From: Candidatus Aminicenantota bacterium
Lineage (GTDB): Bacteria > Acidobacteriota > Aminicenantia > Aminicenantales > UBA4085
Length of the DNA stretch: 64,000 nucleotides
Direction: 5' to 3'
Assembly (NCBI GenBank): GCA_003141555.1
Contig: PLMN01000010.1
Coordinates: 124,001-188,000, forward strand
In this document: one piece after another, positions 35,754-42,950 of the stretch
How the letters are laid out: every line of letters begins with the position of its first letter
Position numbering within the stretch: position 1 is the stretch's first letter
Notes under the pieces: generated by a model
What the model was told of the DNA's origin: nothing
Seen by the model: only the letters and a program-made list of their open reading frames with translations
Database searches by the model: none
Program-made: the position numbers and the translations under genes

Positions 35754-37157
35754 ATGGACGCCGAAACGCGCGAGCTTCTCATCGAGATCGTCGGCCCGGC
35801 CGGCGCTCTCGCCGATCCCGAGAAGATGGCCGACTACGGCCATGACGAATTCTCGCTCCGGGACATCGGCCGCCTCCCCGATCTCGTCCTCAAGCCGAGC
35901 TCCCCGTTTCAGGTGGCCGCCATCCTCGAGATCGCCTCGGAGGCGGGGATTCCGGTGACGCCGCGCGGGGGAGCGACCGGCCTGTGCGGCGGCTGCGTGC
36001 CCTCGGCCGGCGGTATCGTCCTCTCCCTGGAAAGAATGAACCGGATTCTGGAGATCGACGCGGCCAACCAGATGGCCTGGGTCGAGGCCGGGGTGACGCT
36101 CAAGGAGCTCGAGACGGCCGTCGAGGATGCGGGCTTCTATTTCCCGCCCCACCCGGGCGAAGAGAGCGCCATGATCGGGGGGATGATCGCCACGAACGCC
36201 GGCGGCAGCCGGGCGGTGAAGTACGGCGTCCTCCGGAACTACGTCCGGGGCCTGGAGATCGTCACCGCAGCGGGCGATATCCTCACCCTGGGCGGCAAGC
36301 TTATCAAGAGCAGCACGGGCTACAACCTCCTCCAGCTCATGATCGGCTCGGAGGGCACTCTGGCCGTGGTCACCAAAGCCGTGATCCAGGTCATGTCCAA
36401 GCCGGCCGCGATGCGGACGCTGGTCATTCCGTTCGCCGGGCTCGCGGCGGCCATCGAAACCGTCCCGCGCATTCTCGCCGCCGTCGTCCCCCTGGCCCTC
36501 GAGTTCGTGCCGCTCGAGGTCATCCGCATTTCCGAGGCCCACCTCGACCGCCGCTGGCCCTGCTCCGTCGGCGAAACCCACCTTATGGTCATCCTGGACG
36601 CGGAGAGTGAGGCGGAGATGGACCGGGCTTCGGAAACCGTGGCCGAGATCGCCTTGGCGCATGGGGCGCTCGACGTTTTCGTGGCCGACACGCCGGCCAA
36701 GCAGGACAACGTCCTGGAGATCCGGAGCAAGATTTACGACGCCATCAAGCGCGACACGATCGAGATCCTCGACGTCTGCGTCCCGCGGGCCGCGGTCGCG
36801 GCCCATGTGATGAAGGTCCGCGAGCTCGAGGCCCGCACCGGCGTCTGGCTGCCCACGTTCGGCCACGCCGGCGACGGCAACGTCCACACCCACGTCATGA
36901 AGTGCCGGATCGAGGGCGGCCGGCGCGTTCCCGTCCCTGAAGCGGAGTGGCGGGAGACGCTCGAGCGCGTCCGGACCGAGCTCTATGCCGACGGCGCCGC
37001 CCGGGGCGGCGTGATCTCGGGCGAGCACGGGATCGGCCTTGTCAAGAAGCCCTATCTCGAGGGCTGCCTGTCGCCGGAGCATATCGCCCTCATGAAGGGC
37101 ATCAAGAAGGTCTTCGACCCCCGGGGAATCTTGAACCCGGGCAAGGTCTTCGATTGA
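35754..37157 (+). CDS. FAD-linked oxidase, GlcD-like
   Basis: 467 residues. PCMH-type FAD-binding N-terminal domain (~40-215) with VTPRGGATGLCGGCVPSAGG and GGMIATNAGGSRAVKYG, the signature of the glycolate oxidase/D-lactate dehydrogenase family. The C-terminal domain ends in TFGHAGDGNVHTHV, SGEHGIGLVKK and FDPRGILNPGKVF, as in GlcD. It likely oxidises a D-2-hydroxyacid and passes electrons to a quinone or partner flavoprotein. No GlcE/GlcF partner is adjacent. Followed 27 bases later by the ACT gene. Confidence 0.92.
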   Translation: MDAETRELLIEIVGPAGALADPEKMADYGHDEFSLRDIGRLPDLVLKPSSPFQVAAILEIASEAGIPVTPRGGATGLCGGCVPSAGGIVLSLERMNRILEIDAANQMAWVEAGVTLKELETAVEDAGFYFPPHPGEESAMIGGMIATNAGGSRAVKYGVLRNYVRGLEIVTAAGDILTLGGKLIKSSTGYNLLQLMIGSEGTLAVVTKAVIQVMSKPAAMRTLVIPFAGLAAAIETVPRILAAVVPLALEFVPLEVIRISEAHLDRRWPCSVGETHLMVILDAESEAEMDRASETVAEIALAHGALDVFVADTPAKQDNVLEIRSKIYDAIKRDTIEILDVCVPRAAVAAHVMKVRELEARTGVWLPTFGHAGDGNVHTHVMKCRIEGGRRVPVPEAEWRETLERVRTELYADGAARGGVISGEHGIGLVKKPYLEGCLSPEHIALMKGIKKVFDPRGILNPGKVFD

Positions 37158-37184
37158 ACCATCCCGCGCATTGAGGAGGGACCC

Positions 37185-37571
37185 ATGGAACGCATTACCG
37201 AAATCTTCGTCCTCCTGGACAACAAGCCGTCCACCCTCGGCGACCTCTGCACGTACCTGGCCGAGGAGGAGATCAACGTCGAGGCGATCGGCGTCTTCCA
37301 CGATACGGCCAAGCTTTACGTCAAGAACCTCAACAAGGCCGTCAAGGCCCTGACGAAGCGCGAGGAGTACGCCAGCCACGAGCTGCGCGACGTCCTGCTC
37401 GTGGACCTCGAAAACAAGCCCGGCGCCCTGGCCGAGATGACCTCCAAACTGGGGGACGAGGGGATCAACATCGAATACTGCTACGGCACGCTGAGCCGCA
37501 AGGGCAATGCGATTTCGGTCATCCTCGACGTCTCGAACATCGACCGGGCCGAGCAGGTGTTGAAAAGCTGA
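37185..37571 (+). CDS. Double ACT-domain protein
   Basis: 128 residues with two ACT modules: ITEIFVLLDNKPSTLGDLCT (residues 4-23) and VLLVDLENKPGALAEMTSKL (~70-89), each with the NKPG/S loop that binds small ligands, usually amino acids. GAGGAGGG lies before the ATG. No catalytic domain is attached, so it is probably a stand-alone regulator of a biosynthetic enzyme. Confidence 0.88.
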   Translation: MERITEIFVLLDNKPSTLGDLCTYLAEEEINVEAIGVFHDTAKLYVKNLNKAVKALTKREEYASHELRDVLLVDLENKPGALAEMTSKLGDEGINIEYCYGTLSRKGNAISVILDVSNIDRAEQVLKS

Positions 37572-37660
37572 CGCCGGAACGCCCGGCGCGCCCTCGGCTT
37601 GACACTCGGGGGAAAAAGGGGAAAAGTAAAATCGGTCGTTTGATATAAGGAGGACAGCTC

Positions 37661-38026
37661 ATGAACAATCTCGCTTACACGTCCCAGAAATCGGATGTCG
37701 TTGCTCCCAAGATCGAAGAAATCGTGCGAAAAGACCTCGGTGTCGAGGCCCCGGTCCCCTACAAGGTCGATGAGGGCGACGCCGAGGTCGCCGGGAAGCT
37801 GAACGGCAGCAAGGACCTGCTCAAGAAGGCCGACAAGTTCGCCCGGACGAAGTCCGACGTCGGCGGCGGGATCAAGCGGGACCGTTATTTTAAGGTGGCG
37901 CCCGCGGAATCGGGCTCCGTCCTGGTCGTCGGCACCCTGCCTCGGGCCACATCCATGGGGATGGGGGCCACGACGGACGCCAAGGATTTCGTCGACTTGG
38001 CGAAGACGATCGAAGATCTCCTCTGA
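37661..38026 (+). CDS. Hypothetical protein (121 aa)
   Basis: Not a family I recognise. No signal peptide or membrane helix. A mixed, soluble sequence contains APVPYKVDEGDAEVAGKLNG and a hydrophobic strand SGSVLVVGTLPRATSMGMGA. A strong AAGGAGG precedes the ATG, arguing for high expression. TTGACA at 37599 may be part of its promoter. Cytoplasmic, function unknown. Confidence 0.65.
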   Translation: MNNLAYTSQKSDVVAPKIEEIVRKDLGVEAPVPYKVDEGDAEVAGKLNGSKDLLKKADKFARTKSDVGGGIKRDRYFKVAPAESGSVLVVGTLPRATSMGMGATTDAKDFVDLAKTIEDLL

Positions 38027-38049
38027 GGGAGGCTTCGGGGGACCGCTTT

Positions 38050-39321
38050 GTGAGCCGGATGTTGAAAGTCCTTGCGATCGCCTACGCCTGCAATCCCACC
38101 CAGGGGTCCGAAGAGGGCGTGGGCTGGGGCTGGATCAAGGCGATCGCCTCGCGGCACGAAGTCGATGTGATTACGGCCGAATATCATCGCGAGGACATCG
38201 AACGGGCTGTGGCGGCGGGAGACGCCGCCCTCCGCAACGTCCGCTTCCACTTCGTCCCCGAAACATGGTGGCATTATCGACCGACCCGGTCCTGGAAGCT
38301 CATCGAAAACACGGCCCTCAAGCCGATCATGAATCTGGCCTACAGCGGCTGGCAGGCCGATGCTCATCGGCTGGCTTGTAAGCTCCCCGCCGGCGTCGGC
38401 TTCGACCTCGTCCATTTGATCACCTACGTGGGCTTCCGCTTCCCGGGCCGGTTCTGGAGGATGGACATCCCGCTCGTCTGGGGGCCCATCGGCGGACTGG
38501 AGAACACACCCTGGAAATTCCTGCCCATGATGGGCCCCGTCGGTTGTTTCTATTTCGCGGGACGGAACGTCTACAATTTCCTGCAGAAGCTGTTGCTGCC
38601 CGGACCCAAGCGTTCCTTCGCCAAGGCGTCCGGATCGATCATCGCCGCCACCTCGGGGATCCGGCGGGAAATATGGCGCTGGTACGGGCAGGACAGCCAT
38701 GTCATCTGCGAGATCGGCCCGCCCGATCGGATCGCTGCGGCGCCCAGCCTTCGCGGAGCGGGCGAGCCCCTTCGGCTGATCTGGAGCGGCGTGCACCAGC
38801 CAAGAAAAGCGCTACCCCTTCTGCTGAAAGCCCTGGCCCTCCTCGGCGGCCGCGTGGATTGGCGCCTGACCGTCCTTGGGAGCGGCCGGGGCACGACCGG
38901 GTGGAAATGGCTCGCCCGGAAGCTGGGCATTGGAGCGAAATGCCTCTGGCCGGGATGGATTCCGCGCGACGAGGCGGTGCGGTTCATGACCCAGGCGCAT
39001 GTCCATGTCATCACCAGCCTGCAGGATCTCACTTCGACGGTCCTGCTCGAGGCCTTGGCGGCCGGCCTTCCCGTCATTTGCCCCGATTCCTGCGGGTTCG
39101 CGGATGTCGTGACGCCGGACTGCGGCCTCAAATTCCCAGTTCAATCCCCCCGGCAGGTGATCGTCGATTTAGCGGCGGCCATCGAGCGGCTGGCCTCCGA
39201 TGAAGCCGGGCGGCGGCGCTTGGCCGCGGGCGCCTTACGGCGCGTCCTTGATTTCTCCTGGGAGAATAAGGCCCGAGAGTTGGACGAGATCTATCAGCGG
39301 GCGTGCGCCCATTCGAAATGA
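38050..39321 (+). CDS. Glycosyltransferase family 4
   Basis: 423 residues from GTG. N-terminal AYACNPTQGSEEGVGWGWIK is typical of GT4 enzymes that begin with a Gly-rich acceptor loop. The C-terminal nucleotide-sugar-binding half (~235-400) has RLIWSGVHQPRKALPLLLKA, LGSGRGTTGWKWL, SLQDLTSTVLLEALAAGLPV and ICPDSCGFADVV, including the E(x7)E-type pair. It would transfer a sugar to a lipid or glycan. No polysaccharide cluster is next to it. Confidence 0.9.
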   Translation: MSRMLKVLAIAYACNPTQGSEEGVGWGWIKAIASRHEVDVITAEYHREDIERAVAAGDAALRNVRFHFVPETWWHYRPTRSWKLIENTALKPIMNLAYSGWQADAHRLACKLPAGVGFDLVHLITYVGFRFPGRFWRMDIPLVWGPIGGLENTPWKFLPMMGPVGCFYFAGRNVYNFLQKLLLPGPKRSFAKASGSIIAATSGIRREIWRWYGQDSHVICEIGPPDRIAAAPSLRGAGEPLRLIWSGVHQPRKALPLLLKALALLGGRVDWRLTVLGSGRGTTGWKWLARKLGIGAKCLWPGWIPRDEAVRFMTQAHVHVITSLQDLTSTVLLEALAAGLPVICPDSCGFADVVTPDCGLKFPVQSPRQVIVDLAAAIERLASDEAGRRRLAAGALRRVLDFSWENKARELDEIYQRACAHSK

Positions 39322-39329
39322 CATCCGGT

Positions 39330-39728
39330 TTATAGCTTCTTCGCGGCGCGATATCGTTCCAGCATCTCTTTCACGTTCCGCGCCGTGACGTGGTCGTGGA
39401 AGCGGAACCCCCCGCCGAAGTTCTTCGGGATGTGCATCAGCTCGTGGATGATCGTCTCGTCCCGGTCTTGCTCCGTGAGGCCGTCGAAACGCTCGGAGAT
39501 GAACTCCAGGACATAGAAAGGCTTGATCCGCATCGCGATCTGGAGGACCTTGCTCATCCCGTGGCACCGGGCGATGACCCGCCGCGCCGAGGAGCCGCAG
39601 CTCCGGACGCAGACGACTCTATCGAGATCGATATGGCGAAGGTTCAGCGTCCGGACGATGTCCGCGAACCGAGCCTGGATGTCATCCGCGATTTCGTATC
39701 GGATGCCGCCGGATTTCCTCTTAGCCAT
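39330..39728 (-). CDS. Putative metallopeptidase, short HEXXH protein
   Basis: 132 residues from MAKRKSGGIRYEIADDIQAR. The zinc motif TIIHELMHIPKNFGGGFRFH (~92-111) has HELMH plus a following His (and HDH). Two Cys (VCVRSCGSS) lie before it. It resembles small phage- or archaea-linked putative metallopeptidases. It starts 20 bases before the end of the M14 gene region on the same strand and may be cotranscribed after it. Substrate unknown. Confidence 0.75.
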   Translation of the reverse strand: MAKRKSGGIRYEIADDIQARFADIVRTLNLRHIDLDRVVCVRSCGSSARRVIARCHGMSKVLQIAMRIKPFYVLEFISERFDGLTEQDRDETIIHELMHIPKNFGGGFRFHDHVTARNVKEMLERYRAAKKL

Positions 39729-39748
39729 CCGATCCCGCGCCGGCCAGG

Positions 39749-42421
39749 CTACTCCTTGTCCGGGTACAGCAGCCCGTTCAGCAGGAACTTGTATGTCCCG
39801 TGCGTCTGGGCGCGGTTCTGGCAGCGGATCCCGATCAGGATCAGGCGCCCGTCCTTGTACGTGGTGTCGACGACCACGGCCTTGCGGGCGATCGCGTCCT
39901 CGCCGAGGAGCCAGCCGCTCATGAGGATGTTGTCGTCGGGGAAGGTCGCCACGACCTTGCGGTCCCATTCGAAGCCCGGCGTGGACGTGTCCAGGGCCAG
40001 GCTGTTGGCGAACATTGCCCCGGCCTCCTTGGGCATGCCGTAACCGATCGGCGACTCATTGTCCACCAGGATCCTCAGGATCGACGTCGGGCAGTAGAAT
40101 TTTGTCCGGTCCACGCTCTGGATGGCGTTCCGGGCCGGGACGTCGAACTCGTTGAAGGCCAGCGAGCAGGCCTGGTTGAGGAGGACGACCGTCCCGCCCT
40201 TCTCCACGAACGCCTTCAGGGCGTCCACGCCCTCCTGGCCGATGCCGCCCTCGTACTCCGGCGGCGTCGTGGACTGGGGCTGCCGCGCCTGCGCGCCTCC
40301 GCCCGCGGCCGCCGCGGCCCCGCCCGGGGCGCCGCCCGGAACACCCATGCCGCCGCCGGGGCCGCCCGCGCCGCGCTGGCCCGACCGGATCGTCGCCCCG
40401 TTCTCGTCGGCGAAGACGATGACGTCGTAGTCGGCCTTGATGTCGGCCTTCTTCTCCTTGGTGCCCTTGAAGTAGTCGTTATGGAGCGTTGTGTAGGGGA
40501 TGCCCAGGTCGTCGAACATGTAGCGCGTCCAGCCCTCGTCCATGTTGCCCCGCCATGACTGGTAGAGGCCGACGCGGTGGAACTTGACCGGGGCCTTGGC
40601 GATGTCGGCCGCGTCGTCGAGGTCGATGACGCTGAGGTGATACTTGGCCTGGAGGGTCGGCAGGGCCTTCTTGACCTCGGCCGAGCTCTTGACGATGAAG
40701 CTCCCGGCCGGAATGTCGAAGCCCTTGCGGGCGACCTTGGTCTTCGTCCGCCAGGCCTCGGCCTTGGCGTCCTTGAGAAGGGCGAAGGCGATCGGGTAGG
40801 AGGCATTGCACTGGGAGCCGAGGACGATGTAAGCGCCGCCGCCTTGGCCGGCCGGGACCGCGGGATAGGGGACCTTGGCGATCTTCTCCAGCTTGACCTC
40901 GAACGGCTCTTCGATCCGCTCGCAGGCGACGCCCATCTGGAGCGGGAGCGTCCAGGCGGCGTTGTCGTAGGGCGGCTCGGGGGGGCCGCCGGGATATTGC
41001 CGCATGTCGGGATACTTCTGTTTTTCGAGCATGGCCCAGGCGAAGGCCCGGTAGGGTTGGGCCGTCTTCACCACGAACGAGCCGGCGGAGAAGAGCTTCC
41101 CCTCGGCCACGAAGTCAGCCTTGGCCTGGAGGATCTCGACGCCGCCCATTTGAAGGACGTCGAGCATTTTGAGCATGGTCGGGTAGTCGTGCTGCTTGGC
41201 CGGGATGACGAAGGCGAACGGCTGCCCCTTCTCCACCTTTTCGATCGAGTCCTTGCACATCTTGTAGTAGTTGAGGAGCAGGTCCTCCTTGTGCAGGGCC
41301 GCCGTCTTGATCAAGCTCTTGGTCTCGATGAGCTCGTAGTCGACGATGTCCCGCAGGCGCCACCAGCCGCCCGGCCAAGGGTCGACGAAGTCCATCATCT
41401 TCTCGGCGAAGGATTTCGGGATCTCGGTCGGCTCGACGTAGATCGGCGAAGCCATCCGGGACGAGGCCGCCTCGCTCAGGATGCCGACGACGTTGTGGAG
41501 CCAGGGCGTGTCGTCGCCGGCGCCGATGTACCAGGCCGTATAGCTCCGGCCGTTGACGACGCCGCTCTTGTTGTTCTGTTGGAGGTCATAGGCCATGGCC
41601 GTGCCCACGAGGTTGGTCGTCCGCCAGACGAGGGGGTGGACGTTGGGCAGGGGCGGGTCCATGTAGGGCGGGATAAAGAGGCGGCCTCCGTTGGAACCCT
41701 GCTGGTGCGCGTCGAGCTCGATCTGGGGCAGCCAGTCGTGATAGAGGACCTGGGTAACGGCCCGGGTCTCGGCCAGGTTGTTCATGTAGAAATCGCGGTT
41801 GTCGTCGTGGCCGGCGTAGTAGTGGTAGAGGTACGGCATGTTGCCGTTCTCGTAGCGGGTCCCGACGTATTTCTTGTACCAATCGACCACCATCTGGTTG
41901 CCGTCGGGGTTGATGGTCGGGAAGAGGAGGACGATGACGTCGCCCAGGACCTTCTTGGCGTCGAAAGGCGTCTTGCCGGTCACGAGGTCGTAAGCCAGCT
42001 CCATGGACATCTGCGACGCGCCGATCTCGGTCGAGTGGATGCTGCAGGTGATGGACACGATGGACTTCCCTTCCCTGGCCAGCTTCTTGGCGTCCTCCGG
42101 CGAGAGCGTCCTCGGGTCGCGGAGCTTCTTGACGATGTCCCGATAGGCATCGAGCTTGCCCATGTTCTCCTCGGCCGTGATGACGGCCATGATCATGGGC
42201 TTCTTCATCGTGGTCTCGCCGACGGTCAGGAGCTTCATCCGGGGCGTTTCCGAGGCCAGCTTCTCGAAGTAGGCCTTGATCTGGCCGTAGTCGGCCAGCT
42301 TCTTGTCCGCGCCGACCTTAAAGCCCAAGAACTGCTCGGGCGACGTCTGGGCGGCGAGGGCCGCGGTCAGGATGAGGACAAGAGCCAGGGCGATGGAAAT
42401 CTTCTTGAGCGAGGGGATCAT
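39749..42421 (-). CDS. M14-family metallocarboxypeptidase-like, exported, large
   Basis: 890 residues. The start MIPSLKKISIALALVLILTA is chosen for the signal peptide and the AGGAGG site; an ATG 14 codons upstream is less likely. The M14 domain (~30-330) has SIHSTEIGASQMSM (H-x2-E) and ELDAHQQGSNGGRLF (later zinc His). A long C-terminal half contains a Gly/Ala/Pro linker (~700-740) and a Rossmann-like glutamine-amidotransferase-like segment (VDALKAFVEKGGTVVLLNQA). Exported peptide or cell-wall hydrolysis is likely. Large size compared with simple carboxypeptidases. Confidence 0.88.
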   Translation of the reverse strand: MIPSLKKISIALALVLILTAALAAQTSPEQFLGFKVGADKKLADYGQIKAYFEKLASETPRMKLLTVGETTMKKPMIMAVITAEENMGKLDAYRDIVKKLRDPRTLSPEDAKKLAREGKSIVSITCSIHSTEIGASQMSMELAYDLVTGKTPFDAKKVLGDVIVLLFPTINPDGNQMVVDWYKKYVGTRYENGNMPYLYHYYAGHDDNRDFYMNNLAETRAVTQVLYHDWLPQIELDAHQQGSNGGRLFIPPYMDPPLPNVHPLVWRTTNLVGTAMAYDLQQNNKSGVVNGRSYTAWYIGAGDDTPWLHNVVGILSEAASSRMASPIYVEPTEIPKSFAEKMMDFVDPWPGGWWRLRDIVDYELIETKSLIKTAALHKEDLLLNYYKMCKDSIEKVEKGQPFAFVIPAKQHDYPTMLKMLDVLQMGGVEILQAKADFVAEGKLFSAGSFVVKTAQPYRAFAWAMLEKQKYPDMRQYPGGPPEPPYDNAAWTLPLQMGVACERIEEPFEVKLEKIAKVPYPAVPAGQGGGAYIVLGSQCNASYPIAFALLKDAKAEAWRTKTKVARKGFDIPAGSFIVKSSAEVKKALPTLQAKYHLSVIDLDDAADIAKAPVKFHRVGLYQSWRGNMDEGWTRYMFDDLGIPYTTLHNDYFKGTKEKKADIKADYDVIVFADENGATIRSGQRGAGGPGGGMGVPGGAPGGAAAAAGGGAQARQPQSTTPPEYEGGIGQEGVDALKAFVEKGGTVVLLNQACSLAFNEFDVPARNAIQSVDRTKFYCPTSILRILVDNESPIGYGMPKEAGAMFANSLALDTSTPGFEWDRKVVATFPDDNILMSGWLLGEDAIARKAVVVDTTYKDGRLILIGIRCQNRAQTHGTYKFLLNGLLYPDKE

Positions 42422-42453
42422 CCGAACCTCCTGCGATGGGAAATAAGGCCTCT

Positions 42454-42482
42454 TTTCTATCACTTGAAATGGGGTAAGTCAA
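42454..42482 (-). promoter_or_regulatory. Promoter of the large M14 gene
   Basis: On the minus strand TTGACT (42482-42477), 17 bases, TAGAAA (42459-42454). The -10 is weak, but the words around it (TGATAGAAAAG) recur in the GH95 promoter. Confidence 0.4.
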
Positions 42483-42563
42483 ATAGCCGCGGTGTCATGG
42501 CGAGAGAAGCGAAGCCATCGCGTGCCCCCGGCGGGTCCTGTCGCCGACCAGCCCCACCGGCCT

Positions 42564-42638
42564 CCGAAAAATGGGGACACAGAACCCTGTAGTCTATCTG
42601 TTTATAGTTGGTTGGCGTTCTGTGTCCCCGTTTTTCGG
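42564..42638. repeat. Palindrome CCGAAAAA(T/C)GGGGACACAGAAC
   Basis: Arms of 22 bases with one mismatch around a 31-base loop. The GGGGACAC ends recall family A. With a 13-base indel the pairing continues into GCCCCACCGGCC on both sides. A third, partial copy (GGGACACAG) is at 42696. Confidence 0.75.
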
Positions 42639-42728
42639 TCCCATTCGCTTCGGCCGGTGGGGCGCCCCGGTCGGCGCCACCCGCCTCTGATAAAAGGGAC
42701 ACAGCCTCCTGCCTTAAGTTGGTGAGGA

Positions 42729-42874
42729 GGCTGGGGAGGGCGGGAGAGAAAACCCGTCGAAGGCCCGAGCGGGCATGGTTCGTCCCGCTCTTGCGGGGCG
42801 AGAGCGAGGGCCGGAGTCGGAGAGGCCGCGCGCGCTGGGCGCGGCCTCGTGTTTTCGACCCGCCCTCCCCAGCC
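42729..42874. ncRNA. Structured-RNA-like branched element (candidate)
   Basis: A 16-base perfect closing stem GGCTGGGGAGGGCGGG (42729-42744) / its complement (42859-42874), extended by GAAAAC/GTTTTC. It encloses GGCCC/GGGCC (42762-42766/42808-42812) around GAGCGGG/CCCGCTC (42767-42773/42784-42790), and a hairpin AGGCCGCGC/GCGCGGCCT (42823-42831/42839-42847) with a seven-base loop. This branched fold is what a structured RNA would show; a palindromic mobile element core is the alternative. Strand is undetermined. Confidence 0.4.
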
Positions 42875-42950
42875 CCAGATTTATTATCGGACTATGGGGC
42901 TGGTCGGCGACAGGACCCGCCGGGCACGTCATCTTACGCATTCATCTTGC

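Larger units (their letters stand above)
42521..42928. mobile_element. Nested inverted-repeat element, possible non-autonomous element
   Basis: Near-perfect terminal inverted repeats (42521-42556 and 42895-42928; 34 matching bases with a two-base indel, beginning CGTGCCC) enclose 338 bases. Inside are a second palindrome (42564-42638) and a structured core (42729-42874). No transposase ORF is present. The region between the M14 and GH95 genes holds nothing else that I can support as a gene. Confidence 0.5.

Noticed and set aside
40577-42592. Long + strand ORF of 671 codons opposite the M14 gene
   Set aside because: It is the antisense of a clearly coding GC-rich gene; its sequence is low in complexity and shows no motif. 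The same applies to the long antisense frames at 23442-24950, 55299-56486 and 42849-44264.
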